From: Sphingomonas sp. GM_Shp_1 | GTDB taxonomy: Bacteria > Pseudomonadota > Alphaproteobacteria > Sphingomonadales > Sphingomonadaceae | Length of the DNA: 64,000 bases | Assembly: GCF_026540895.1 (NCBI RefSeq) | Contig: NZ_JALNUR010000001.1 | Location: 124,001 to 188,000 of the forward strand | Reading direction: 5' to 3' | Translations under genes and position numbers: made by a program | Shown: positions 51,934 through 60,184 of the stretch, piece by piece | Numbering within the stretch: the stretch's first letter is position 1 | How the letters are laid out: each line of letters opens with the position of its first letter | The notes under the pieces: model-generated | Database searches by the model: none | Seen by the model: only the letters and a program-made list of their open reading frames with translations | Told to the model about the DNA's origin: nothing

Positions 51934-52278
51934 ATGACCGTCCAACTCTACGGCATCCCCAATTGCGACACGATGAAGAAGGCCCGCATTTGGCTCGACC
52001 AGCAGGGCGTCGCCTATCGCTTCCACAACTACAAGACCGACGGCATCGACGAGGCGACCCTGCGCCGCTGGGTCGATCAGGTCGGTTGGGAAGTGCTGCT
52101 CAACCGCGCCGGCACCACCTTTCGCAAACTGGACGAAGCGGACCGGCAGGATATCGACGCGAACAAGGCGATCCGGCTGATGCAGGCGCAGCCTTCGCTC
52201 ATCAAGCGCCCCGTCCTCGACCGTGACGGCACACTGACCGTGGGTTTCAAGCCGGAACGCTACGCCGAAATCTTCTGA
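51934..52278 (+). CDS. ArsC/Spx-family reductase-like protein (YffB type)
   Basis: A 114-aa thioredoxin-fold protein. The N-terminal motif LYGIPNCDTMKKARIWL has a single Cys near residue 11, as in YffB-like proteins, and no C-x-x-C pair. RAGTTFRKL and IKRPVLDRDGTLTVGFK follow the ArsC-family pattern, including the R-P-V segment. True arsenate reductase use is uncertain; YffB-type members are thought to use glutathione for other reductions. It is a lone gene between the repeat and panB. Confidence 0.85.
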   Translation: MTVQLYGIPNCDTMKKARIWLDQQGVAYRFHNYKTDGIDEATLRRWVDQVGWEVLLNRAGTTFRKLDEADRQDIDANKAIRLMQAQPSLIKRPVLDRDGTLTVGFKPERYAEIF

Positions 52279-52329
52279 GCGGAGCCAAGGGGGTGGAGCC
52301 GGTCGGGCCGGGGGAGTAAGGGCCGAACC

Positions 52330-53196
52330 ATGTCCACGACCTACACGCTCGACACCGCGACGAGTCGCGCCACACCTATGCCCGCCCCGATGAAGCGGCT
52401 GACCGTTCCCGCCATCCGCCGCGCCAAGGGGGCGACGCCACTGGTCATGCTGACCGCCTATACGGTGCGGTCGGCGCAGCTGCTCGATCCGCATTGCGAC
52501 ATGCTGCTGGTCGGCGACAGCCTGGGGCAGGTGATCTACGGTCTGCCCTCGACCGTGCCGGTCACGCTTCAGATGATGGCGGCGCACGGTGCCGCGGTGG
52601 TGCGGGGCAGCTATCACGCGGTCGTGGTCATCGACCTGCCCTTCGGTAGCTATGAGGCGAGCCCCGAAAAGGCGTTCGAGAATGCCGCCTGGCTGCTCAA
52701 GGAAACCGGCGCGGCGGCGGTCAAGCTGGAGGGCGGCGTGGCGATGGCGCCGACCGTGCGCTTCCTGGTCGAGCGTGGCATCCCGGTGATGGGCCATGTC
52801 GGCCTGACGCCACAGGCGGTGAACGTATTGGGCGGATATGGCGCGCGCGGACGCACGCCCGAGGAAGCGGAGAAGATCGTCACCGACGCCGTCGCCATCG
52901 CCGAGGCGGGCGCCTTTTCCGTGGTGATCGAAGGCGTGGTGGAGCCGATCGCGATCGAGATCACCAACCGCATCGCCTGCCCGACCATCGGCATCGGCGC
53001 ATCGGCGCAGTGCGACGGCCAGGTTCTGGTCGGCGAGGATATGCTGGGCCTGTTCGACCGCACCGCGCGCTTCGTCCGCCGGTACGAGACGATGGGCGAC
53101 CGGATCGGCGAGGCCGCGCGCGCCTATGCCGAGGATGTCCGTGCCCGCCGTTTCCCCGGACCGGAACAGATCTATGCCCCGCGCGACGGTGGATAA
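52330..53196 (+). CDS. panB: 3-methyl-2-oxobutanoate hydroxymethyltransferase
   Basis: First enzyme of pantothenate synthesis; adds a hydroxymethyl group from methylene-tetrahydrofolate to 2-oxoisovalerate. The 288-aa TIM barrel shows [20 protein letters not shown] with the metal Asp, [50 protein letters not shown] and [24 protein letters not shown], all conserved. The start at 52330 has no strong ribosome-binding site. No panC or panD is nearby. Confidence 0.95.
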   Translation: MSTTYTLDTATSRATPMPAPMKRLTVPAIRRAKGATPLVMLTAYTVRSAQLLDPHCDMLLVGDSLGQVIYGLPSTVPVTLQMMAAHGAAVVRGSYHAVVVIDLPFGSYEASPEKAFENAAWLLKETGAAAVKLEGGVAMAPTVRFLVERGIPVMGHVGLTPQAVNVLGGYGARGRTPEEAEKIVTDAVAIAEAGAFSVVIEGVVEPIAIEITNRIACPTIGIGASAQCDGQVLVGEDMLGLFDRTARFVRRYETMGDRIGEAARAYAEDVRARRFPGPEQIYAPRDGG

Positions 53197-53279
53197 ACCA
53201 AGGCCGCTTCCCACCGGGCTCGCTCCTCGCTAAAGGTCGCGGCTTCCAATTGCCTTGATCCAGAATAGCGGAGCCCGTC

Positions 53280-53981
53280 TTGGCCCTAACGCCCCAATCC
53301 AGCCAGGCCTTTATGAGCGAGGTCGACGACGAACTGCGTCGCGATCGGCTGACCAGTTTCTGGACCCGCTGGGGCCTTATCGTCGGTGCGCTGGTCGTCA
53401 TCGCGCTCGCGGCGTTCGGCGGCTATCTCTATTGGCAGCATCACCGGACCCAGGCGGCGGCGGCGGATGGCGAGCAGTTGCAGTCGGCCTATGACGCGCT
53501 GGCGGAGAACGACACCAAGACGGCGGACGCCAAGCTGAAGTCGCTGGCCGCCTCGAACGTCGATGCCTACCGCGCGCTGGCGCAGTTCACCCAGGCCGAC
53601 ATTCTTCTCCAGAAGGACGATCTGAAGGGGGCCGCCGCGCGCTTCGCGACGGTCGCCAACGACGCCTCGCTCGCCAAGCCGTTCCGTGACCTGGCGCTGA
53701 TCCGCCAGACCATGGCCGAATACGACACGCTGAAGCCCGAGGCCGTGATCGCGCGGCTGGGCGGCATGGCGGTGCCCGGCAACGCCTATTTCGGCAGCGC
53801 GGGCGAGATGGTCGCCATCGCCTATCTCCGCCAGAACAAGCGCGCCCAGGCCGGTCGCCTGTTCGGGCAGATTGCCAGCGAGAAGGATGTGCCCGATACG
53901 TTGCGGCAACGTGCGGTTCAGATGGCCGGCGTATTGGGGGTCGATGCCGTCGGCCAGAGTGAGGACACCAAGACCCAATGA
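53280..53981 (+). CDS. Membrane-anchored TPR protein, YfgM-like
   Basis: A 233-aa inner-membrane protein with an N-terminal transmembrane helix (WGLIVGALVVIALAAFGGYL) and a periplasmic TPR-type helical domain (TPR_21). TTG at 53280 has GGAG 7 nt upstream and gives the family N terminus (EVDDELRRDRLTSFW); an ATG at 53313 would shorten it by 11 residues. YfgM partners with PpiD and the Sec translocon in E. coli. It overlaps bamB by ATGA, and the yfgM-bamB-der order is the same as in E. coli. Confidence 0.85.
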   Translation: MALTPQSSQAFMSEVDDELRRDRLTSFWTRWGLIVGALVVIALAAFGGYLYWQHHRTQAAAADGEQLQSAYDALAENDTKTADAKLKSLAASNVDAYRALAQFTQADILLQKDDLKGAAARFATVANDASLAKPFRDLALIRQTMAEYDTLKPEAVIARLGGMAVPGNAYFGSAGEMVAIAYLRQNKRAQAGRLFGQIASEKDVPDTLRQRAVQMAGVLGVDAVGQSEDTKTQ

Positions 53982-55300
53982 CGAAGCATTTCCGCACCTC
54001 GGCCGCGCTCGCCGCGTTGATGGCGCTCGGCGCCTGTGGGGTGTTCAAGAGCGCGCCGAAAAAGACCCCGACCGTGGGCAACAGGGTGCCGATCCTCGTG
54101 TCCGAAACCGGGGTCGAGGCCGATAAGACGATCGCCGATGTGCAGGTCCTGCTGCCCGCGCCCGAGACGAATCCCGAATGGGCGCAGCCCGGTGGCAACG
54201 CCGCCAAGTCGATGGGCCAGTTGGCGCTCGGCGAGCAGCCGCAGCGTCTGTGGGAAGCGACGATCAACGGCGGTTCCGCGCGTGACCCGCTGGGGGCCGC
54301 GCCCGTCGTCGCCGAGAACAAGCTGTTCGTCGTCGATGTCGAGGGCAATCTCCAGGCACTGAACGCCGAGACCGGCGCGAAGCTGTGGTCGACCGGGATC
54401 ACCGAGGGCGACGGGAACCGTCTCGCCCGGTTCGGCGGCGGTGCCAGCTATGACAGCGGCACGGTCTATGCCACCGATGGCCTGGGCGATGTGATCGCGG
54501 CCAATGCCGCCGATGGCAAGGTGCTGTGGCGTGCCAAGCCGGGCGGCCCGTTGCGCGGATCGCCGACCATCGCCAATGGCAATGTCTATGTCCTGACCCA
54601 GGACAATCAGCTTTACGCGATCAACCAGGCCGATGGTAAGATCGTCTGGGCCGGGCAGGGCACGCTGGAGACCCAGGGCGTGTTCGGTGTCGCCGCCCCC
54701 GCCGCCAGCCAGGGCACGGTCGTCGCCGGTTTCTCCAGCGGCGAGCTGAACGCCTATCGCTACGAGAATGGCCGCATGTTGTGGCAGGACGCGCTGTCGC
54801 GAACGAGCATTTCGACCTCGGTGTCGACGCTGTCGGACATCGACGCCGCGCCGGTGATCGATCAGGGCCGCGTCTATGCGCTGGGCCAGGGCGGCCGCAT
54901 GGTCGCGCTGGAACTGTCGACCGGCCAGCGTCTGTGGGAACAGAATTTCGCCGGCATCTCGACGCCGTGGATCGCGGGCGAGTGGATATTCCTCGTCACC
55001 GACGACGCCCGTCTGGTGGCATTGGCCCGGTCGAGCGGCAAGGCGCGCTGGATTTCGCAGCTTCAGCGTTTCCATAACGAGAAGAAGAAGAACGGCGCCA
55101 TCACCTGGTTCGGACCGGTGCTGGCAGGCAATCGCCTGATCCTGACCAATTCGGAAGGGCAGATCGTCTATGCCAATCCGGGCGACGGATCGGTGCAGGC
55201 GACGGTCGAGGCCAAGACGCCCTTCGCCCTGCCGCCGATCGTGGCGAACGGGACGCTCTACGTCCTCGATCAGAAGGGCCGGATCGCCGCCTATAAGTGA
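53978..55300 (+). CDS. bamB: Outer-membrane protein assembly factor BamB
   Basis: A 440-aa lipoprotein, lipobox LGAC in MTKHFRTSAALAALMALGAC, followed by a PQQ-type eight-bladed beta-propeller with repeated GK-LW-R-type blades (ETGAKLWSTGITEGDG, DGKVLWRAKPGGPLRGSPTI, SGKARWISQLQRFH). It binds BamA and helps insert outer-membrane barrels. It is coupled to the TPR gene upstream and ends at a strong hairpin terminator before der. Confidence 0.93.
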   Translation: MTKHFRTSAALAALMALGACGVFKSAPKKTPTVGNRVPILVSETGVEADKTIADVQVLLPAPETNPEWAQPGGNAAKSMGQLALGEQPQRLWEATINGGSARDPLGAAPVVAENKLFVVDVEGNLQALNAETGAKLWSTGITEGDGNRLARFGGGASYDSGTVYATDGLGDVIAANAADGKVLWRAKPGGPLRGSPTIANGNVYVLTQDNQLYAINQADGKIVWAGQGTLETQGVFGVAAPAASQGTVVAGFSSGELNAYRYENGRMLWQDALSRTSISTSVSTLSDIDAAPVIDQGRVYALGQGGRMVALELSTGQRLWEQNFAGISTPWIAGEWIFLVTDDARLVALARSSGKARWISQLQRFHNEKKKNGAITWFGPVLAGNRLILTNSEGQIVYANPGDGSVQATVEAKTPFALPPIVANGTLYVLDQKGRIAAYK

Positions 55301-55307
55301 TGAACAG

Positions 55308-55346
55308 CCGTCCCTCCGGCGCGCGCCGGGGGGACGGTATGTTTTG
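55308..55346 (+). terminator. Hairpin terminator between bamB and der
   Basis: CCGTCCCTCCGGC (55308-55320) pairs with GCCGGGGGGACGG (55325-55337) over about 13 bp, with a GCGC loop, followed by TATGTTTT. der may thus also have its own promoter. Confidence 0.75.
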
Positions 55347-55385
55347 TACCGTGACGAAAGGCTCGCCTTTCGCTAACGGACGGCG

Positions 55386-56756
55386 ATGGCAAAACTCCCT
55401 ATCGTCGCGATCGTCGGCCGTCCCAATGTCGGCAAGTCGACGCTGTTCAATCGTCTTGTCGGAAAGAAGCTGGCGCTGGTCGATGACCGGCCCGGCGTGA
55501 CGCGCGACCGGCGTGAAGGCGACGCGCATCTGCTGGGCCTCGATTTCCGTGTGATCGACACGGCGGGCTATGAAGACGAAGACCCCGATACGCTTCCCGG
55601 CCGCATGCGCCGCCAGACCGAGGCGGCGGTGGGCGAGGCCGATGTCGCGCTGTTCCTGGTCGATGCCCGCGCCGGGATCATGCCGCTGGACGAGGAAATC
55701 GCGCGCTGGCTGCGCAGCTCGGACACGCCGATCGTCCTGGCCGCGAACAAGGCCGAGGGGCGTGCGGCGGAGCAGGGCATTCTCGAAGCGCTGGCGCTCG
55801 GCTTCGGTGATCCAGTCCAGCTTTCCGCCGAACATGGCGAAGGCGTGGGCGATCTGTTCGAGGCGCTGCTGCCCTTCATCGATGTCGAGATCGAGGAAGA
55901 AGAGGAAGTCGACCTCGAAAACCCCTTCGCGCCGCTGAAGCTGGCGATCGTCGGGCGGCCCAATGCGGGCAAGTCGACGCTCATCAACCGTTTCCTCGGT
56001 CACGATCGCCTGATCACCGGGCCGGAGGCGGGGATCACGCGTGATTCGATCGCGATCGACTGGGAATGGCGCGACCGCGACGGCGAGGTGCGGCAGGTTC
56101 GCCTGATCGACACGGCGGGAATGCGGAAGAAGGCCAAGGTTCAGGACAAGCTGGAAAAGCTGTCCGTCGCCGACGCCCTGCGCGCCGTCGATTTCGCCGA
56201 GGTCGTCGTGCTGCTGCTCGACGCGACCCTGGGGCTGGAGTCGCAGGATCTGCGCATCGCCGACCGCGTTCTGGAAGAGGGGCGTGCGCTCCTCATCGCG
56301 CTCAACAAATGGGACGTGGCGGAAAACCCGTCGTCGCTGTTCAACGGCGTTCGCAAGGCGCTGGAGGATGGGCTCAGCCAGGTGAAGGGCGTGCCGTTGC
56401 TCGCGGTGTCGGGGGCGACCGGCAAGGGGCTGGACACGCTCATCGAGGCGGCGTTCGAGACGCGCGCCGCCTGGTCGAAGCGCGTGCCGACCGGCGAGCT
56501 CAACCGCTGGTTCGAAAAGGCGGTCGACGCCAACCCGCCGCCCGCGCCCGGCGGCAAGCGGATCAAGCTGCGCTACGTCACCCAGATCAAGTCGCGTCCG
56601 CCGAGCTTCGTGATCTTCGGGACGCGGGTGGACCAGTTGCCCGCCAGCTATGAGCGCTATCTGGTCAATTCGATGCGGCGGGAACTGGGCTTCGGCGCGG
56701 TGCCGGTGCGCCTGACGCTGCGGGCGCCGAAGAATCCATTCGCCAACAAGGACTGA
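55386..56756 (+). CDS. der: Ribosome biogenesis GTPase Der (EngA)
   Basis: A 456-aa double GTPase needed for 50S ribosome assembly. G domain 1 begins VAIVGRPNVGKSTLFNRLVG (residues about 6-25), with DTAGYEDE and LAANKAEG; G domain 2 begins LAIVGRPNAGKSTLINRFLG (about 188), with LIDTAGMRKKAKVQ and IALNKWDV. The C-terminal KH-like domain (LRYVTQIKSRPPSFVIFGTR) is complete. It lies 85 bp after bamB. Confidence 0.97.
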   Translation: MAKLPIVAIVGRPNVGKSTLFNRLVGKKLALVDDRPGVTRDRREGDAHLLGLDFRVIDTAGYEDEDPDTLPGRMRRQTEAAVGEADVALFLVDARAGIMPLDEEIARWLRSSDTPIVLAANKAEGRAAEQGILEALALGFGDPVQLSAEHGEGVGDLFEALLPFIDVEIEEEEEVDLENPFAPLKLAIVGRPNAGKSTLINRFLGHDRLITGPEAGITRDSIAIDWEWRDRDGEVRQVRLIDTAGMRKKAKVQDKLEKLSVADALRAVDFAEVVVLLLDATLGLESQDLRIADRVLEEGRALLIALNKWDVAENPSSLFNGVRKALEDGLSQVKGVPLLAVSGATGKGLDTLIEAAFETRAAWSKRVPTGELNRWFEKAVDANPPPAPGGKRIKLRYVTQIKSRPPSFVIFGTRVDQLPASYERYLVNSMRRELGFGAVPVRLTLRAPKNPFANKD

Positions 56757-56818
56757 GGGCAGGGGCGCAAGCCCCGCCTGCTACTCATTCCACCCTTGGG
56801 CTAGTTCCAGCCCTACCT

Positions 56819-56930
56819 CCGTTCAGCCTGAGCGAAGTCGAAGGCCACGGGATTAGCTCGGCCAACTCCAAAGGGGGCTTTGTCACGAAGGGTTTTCCGT
56901 GGCCTTCGACTTCGCTCAGGCTGAACGGAT
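56819..56930. repeat. Inverted intergenic repeat, family B (copy 5, arms inside out)
   Basis: Here CCGTTCAGCCTGAGCGAAGT (then CGAAGGCC) comes first and GGCCTTCGACTTCGCTCAGG (then CTGAACGG) second. In copies 1-4 the order is the opposite. The spacer is about 46 bp. Confidence 0.8.
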
Positions 56931-56975
56931 GTTGGGGGTCAGTCGCCTGGACGGCGGGAACCCAAAAGCAGGAAC

Positions 56976-57002
56976 GGGGGGCGGGCTCTGAAACCCGCCC
57001 CC
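56976..57002 (-). terminator. Weak hairpin after the bacterioferritin gene
   Basis: GGGGGCGGG pairs with CCCGCCCCC around CTCTGAAA. The minus-strand sequence after it (CGTTCCTGCTTTT) has only a delayed T-run. Confidence 0.4.
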
Positions 57003-57009
57003 GCCGCCA

Positions 57010-57531
57010 TTACCCCTGCAAGTGCGGCGCCGCGCCCGACTTGGGGGCGTCGTTTTCCGCCATGGCGTTCAACTGGACATAGTTCTGGATGCCCATGCGC
57101 TCGATCATCTCGAACTGGCGTTCCAGCGTGTCGACATGCTCTTCCTCGCTGGCGAGGATGCGCTGGAACAGGTCGCGGCTGACATAGTCGCGGACTTCCT
57201 CGCAATAGGCGATCGCGCCCTTGAGCTGCGCCACCGCCTCGATCTCAATGGCGAGGTCGCCCTTGAGCACCTCTTCCACCGTCTCGCCGATGCGCAGGCG
57301 ACCGAGCAGCTGAAAATTGGGCAGGCCGTCCAGATACAGGATGCGCTCGGCCAGCCAGTCGGCGTGGCGCATCTCGTCGATCGACTCCTTATACTCGAAC
57401 TGGGCGAGCTTGTAGACGCCCCAATGGTCGAGCAGCCGGTAGTGCAAGAAATACTGATTGATCGCGGTCAGCTCGTTCTTGAGCGCCTCGTTCAGAAACT
57501 CGATGACCTTGGGGTCGCCCTTGACTGCCAT
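57010..57531 (-). CDS. bfr: Bacterioferritin
   Basis: A 173-aa iron-storage protein forming 24-mers with heme. The family N terminus KGDPKVIEFLNEALKNELTA, the ferroxidase ligands (Glu in EALKNELTA, Glu and His in EYKESIDEMRHADW, Glu in EIEAVAQL, Glu and His in ILASEEEHVDTLE) and the heme-ligand Met in DEMRHADWLAERILYLDGLP are visible. ATG 57531 is preferred over 57540 because AGGA lies 8 nt before it. The tail (NAMAENDAPKSGAAPHLQG) is extended compared with E. coli Bfr. A Fur-like site lies upstream. Confidence 0.95.
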   Translation of the reverse strand: MAVKGDPKVIEFLNEALKNELTAINQYFLHYRLLDHWGVYKLAQFEYKESIDEMRHADWLAERILYLDGLPNFQLLGRLRIGETVEEVLKGDLAIEIEAVAQLKGAIAYCEEVRDYVSRDLFQRILASEEEHVDTLERQFEMIERMGIQNYVQLNAMAENDAPKSGAAPHLQG

Positions 57532-57615
57532 TGCCTTCATCCTTCGTAAATCGGCTCGCCAACCACATTAGTGGAATATTCGTGAGGACGGCAAGGAGAT
57601 TTTCACAAGTAAAAA

Positions 57616-57630
57616 TGCGAACCATTTTCA
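57616..57630. promoter_or_regulatory. Possible Fur-like site upstream of bfr
   Basis: TGCGAACCATTTTCA approximates the 7-1-7 palindrome TGCGAAT-N-ATTCGCA described for alphaproteobacterial Fur boxes; the left half is 6 of 7 and the right half 5 of 7. It is about 85-100 bp upstream of the bfr start. Confidence 0.35.
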
Positions 57631-57639
57631 GGTCAGCAA

Positions 57640-57990
57640 AGTTGTGAGGCCCGCGAATGAAGTTGCAAGGCGTTTGCAGCTTCGTATGGGCGGTAAGATA
57701 GAGCAATTGAGCTGGACGCTGGAGATATTTCTCAAGGGATTGTGCTCGCTGATCGAGGAAGTCGGGGTTTTCGAACTGCCGATGCCTCCCAATCTCGCGT
57801 CGAAGTTCAGCAAGGCTGTGTTGGCAGCGTCATCTCTGCGCGGAAATATCATTGGTTTGGAGCTGGCCAGAGCGCCTCGGCGATCGCCTATATTGCGCGG
57901 ACATCGGAAGTGCTGGTCTAGCAGGACTACACGCAAGGCGCAGTGGGCCCAGGATGCACGCGGCCAGTGCAGGTAATGCACGAATGGGGA
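57640..57990. other. Intergenic region with no supported gene, downstream of tRNA-Ile(CAU)
   Basis: About 350 bp between the bfr leader and the 3' end of the tRNA gene. Two overlapping frames of 110-117 codons cross it on opposite strands, but neither has a ribosome-binding site or the third-position GC of genes nearby. The composition is less GC-rich than the rest. It may be a remnant of an insertion at the tRNA 3' end. Confidence 0.4.
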
Positions 57991-57991
57991 T

Positions 57992-58067
57992 TGGTGGGCC
58001 CGGCAGGACTCGAACCCGCAACCTAGCCGTTATGAGCGGCCAGCTCTAACCATTGAGCTACAGGCCC
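57992..58067 (-). tRNA. tRNA-Ile2 (CAU anticodon, lysidine-modified)
   Basis: The 76-nt cloverleaf, CCA encoded, is complete on the minus strand: acceptor GGGCCTG/CGGGCCC, D arm GCTCAATGGTTAGAGC, anticodon arm GGCCG-CTCATAA-CGGCT (anticodon CAU), T arm GCGGGTTCGAGTCCTGC. CAU would also fit elongator tRNA-Met, but the short D loop (CAATGGTTA) and the G-C-rich anticodon stem match the E. coli ileX-type tRNA that TilS converts to read AUA. Confidence 0.9.
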
Positions 58068-58131
58068 CACCGAAAATGTCCGTAGCGTGACGACGCGCGC
58101 GTTCGCAACGGGGGATTGGCGATCCCATAAA

Positions 58132-58168
58132 AGAAAAAGGGCACCTTCGCGAGGAAGGCGCCCTTTTC
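58132..58168 (-). terminator. Rho-independent terminator of the lipoprotein gene at 58212
   Basis: AAAAAGGGCACCTTC and GGAAGGCGCCCTTTT form a long stem with one bulge around GCGA. On the minus strand it is followed by TTTTTCTTTT. Confidence 0.85.
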
Positions 58169-58211
58169 CGACAAGCAGTCGGCGCTTCGGACCCGAGGGT
58201 CCGAGGCGGCA

Positions 58212-58478
58212 TTACTGCATGTTGTCCGCCTTGGCGTCGGCAGCGTCACGGACGTTGTCGGCAGCGGCGTTCATGTTGTCGGCAGCGTTCTCGAGGGTCG
58301 AGGCAGCAGCACCGTTCGAGGTGTTGTCGGCAACCGCTTCGAGGTTGTCGGCCTGCATTTCCATGTTGTCAGCCAGCATGTCCGCGTTGTTTTCAACAGC
58401 GGCCGCCTCAGGCGACTTCGTGCAGGCGGCCACGGACATCAGGCCGGCGGCAGCGAGAACAAAGGCAATCTTCTTCAT
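58212..58478 (-). CDS. Small lipoprotein with repeated ADN motifs
   Basis: An 88-aa protein. MKKIAFVLAAAGLMSVAACT contains the lipobox (VAAC). The mature part is a helical Ala/Asp/Asn repeat, with A-D-N recurring about every 7 to 11 residues (ADMLADNMEMQADNLEAVAD and later AADNMNAAADNVRDAADAK), the spacing of an amphipathic helix or coiled coil. This resembles small alanine-rich lipoproteins of the Lpp kind in general form, though without recognised homology. GGGAG precedes the start at 58478. Confidence 0.8.
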   Translation of the reverse strand: MKKIAFVLAAAGLMSVAACTKSPEAAAVENNADMLADNMEMQADNLEAVADNTSNGAAASTLENAADNMNAAADNVRDAADAKADNMQ

Positions 58479-58681
58479 TCGAATGCTCCCAAGCATAAGC
58501 AATCATCGCGGCCGACCCGAATGCCGTCGCGAAGCGGCTCAAATAACGCGCGGTTCATCGCGGTCAATCCGCAAAATTCACATGACCGCAAGGTTCGCGA
58601 CGAACCGATGGCACGGATCGGGCTTTTTCAAGGCGTTGGCGTTACCAAAACGTTACCGGCACAGCGCGATACCAGCGGCCA

Positions 58682-60079
58682 TCAGCGCGGCGTAACCGGG
58701 CCGATCGCCTCGGGCGCGTTGGCGACGACCGCCAGCATCGCGGTCCAGGCCGCCACATTCTGCCGCAATGCCGCCGGATCGACCCGGTCCAGCACGTCGT
58801 CGGGCGTGTGATGGGTGTCGAAATAATCCCATCCCGACTGGTTCAGGTCGATCGCGCCGGTGCCCAGCTTCAGCGTCGGGCCGATATCGGTGCCGTCGCC
58901 GCCCAGCCCGCTGCCCCGCGTGATGCCCAGCGGCGCGAGCGCGGTCTGGAGCCGGTCCGCGACGGGCTGCGCGGTGGCGGGCAGGTTGACCTCGAACCGC
59001 CAGACCCGGTCCGCGCCGAAGTCGCTCTCCGACGCCGTGGCGTGACGCTCGTCGGCGTGCGCCTTGGCATAGGCCGCGCCACCCATGCCACCGACCTCTT
59101 CCGCGCCGAACCAGACGATGCGGATCGTGCGGCGCGGCGTGCCCGCATCCATGATCCGCTTGGCCGCCGCCGCGGTGATCGCCACGCCGCTGGCGTCGTC
59201 GATCGCCCCGGTGCCCAGGTCCCAGCTGTCGAGATGGCCGCCGACCAGCACGATCCCCGCCGACGGATCGCTGCCCGGCACCTCGGCGATGACGTTGCCC
59301 GATTCGCGCGTGCCCACCATGCGCGGGGTGAGGACCAGCTTCATGCGCACCGGCTGACCCCGGCTGGCGATTCGCTCCAGCTGTTCGGCATCGGGGACGG
59401 ACAGCGCCGCCGCCGGGATCGGCTTCACGCCCCCAGGAAAATTGGTCGTGCCGGTGTGCGGAAAGCGGTGATGGTCGGTCCCGATCGAGCGGATGACGAT
59501 CGCCACCGCGCCGCGCTGGGCCGCCAGCGCCGGGCCGGTGAAGCGTGCGGTGCCATAGGCGCCATAGCCCGCGCCGTCCTGCGTCCTGGGCATGGCGTTG
59601 CCGATATAGACGATCCGCCCCTTGATCGCGCTGTCCGGCGCGGCCTGGAACGCGGCCATGCTGGGGAAGACAGCGACCTCGGCGGTCAGCCCCGCCGCCG
59701 GGGTCGCCCCCGAATTGCCGAGCGCGGCGAGCGTCAGCTTCTGCGGAAAGGGGGCGAGGATCTCGGCGCTCTCCGCACCGCGTTCCCAGACCGGCATCCG
59801 ATAGGGTTCGATGCGCACATTCTTGAAGCCCAGTGCGGTCAGCCGCGCGACGGCCCATTGCCGCGCGCGCGCCTCCGCCTCGGTCCCCGCCAGACGCTGG
59901 CCGACCTCGGTGGTCAACCCCTCGACGATGTCCCAGGCCACCGTGTCGGTCAACGCGGCGTCGCGCAAGGCGGCGACCTCCGGCGCGATGGCGGCGGGCG
60001 GGGGCGGTGGCGTCCGCTGTGCCAGAACGGGAGAGGACAGGGCGGTGGCGGCAAGGGCCGCGAGGAGGAATCGCTTCAT
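58682..60079 (-). CDS. Secreted M28 family metallopeptidase
   Basis: A 465-aa exported peptidase (signal MKRFLLAALAATALSSPVLA). A PA-type insert (about residues 115-240) precedes or interrupts the catalytic domain. Zinc and catalytic residues are in GGHLDSWDLGTGAIDDASGV (His, Asp and the bridging Asp), WFGAEEVGGMGG (Glu pair) and FDTHHTPDDVLDRVDP (His). The DLGTGAIDD core and GTDIGP match the aminopeptidase/carboxypeptidase Q-like branch. The start at 60079 gives a canonical signal peptide; ATG upstream frames do not. Confidence 0.9.
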   Translation of the reverse strand: MKRFLLAALAATALSSPVLAQRTPPPPPAAIAPEVAALRDAALTDTVAWDIVEGLTTEVGQRLAGTEAEARARQWAVARLTALGFKNVRIEPYRMPVWERGAESAEILAPFPQKLTLAALGNSGATPAAGLTAEVAVFPSMAAFQAAPDSAIKGRIVYIGNAMPRTQDGAGYGAYGTARFTGPALAAQRGAVAIVIRSIGTDHHRFPHTGTTNFPGGVKPIPAAALSVPDAEQLERIASRGQPVRMKLVLTPRMVGTRESGNVIAEVPGSDPSAGIVLVGGHLDSWDLGTGAIDDASGVAITAAAAKRIMDAGTPRRTIRIVWFGAEEVGGMGGAAYAKAHADERHATASESDFGADRVWRFEVNLPATAQPVADRLQTALAPLGITRGSGLGGDGTDIGPTLKLGTGAIDLNQSGWDYFDTHHTPDDVLDRVDPAALRQNVAAWTAMLAVVANAPEAIGPVTPR

Positions 60080-60184
60080 GGCCCCGACTGTTGCGCAGCC
60101 AGTCCCGTTTGCCAACCGCCCGCCCACCGACTACATGGGCGGTAAACCATCCTACAGTCTAAAAGCACGGAGCCCCGCGCCGCC

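Noticed and set aside
51688..53214. Extension of nadE upstream through the family B repeat and opposite panB
   Set aside because: The frame stays open only because of GC bias; nadE similarity begins at 51687.
57644..57976. 110-codon plus-strand frame after bfr
   Set aside because: No ribosome-binding site, an equally long frame on the other strand, and no motif; kept only as a possible remnant region.
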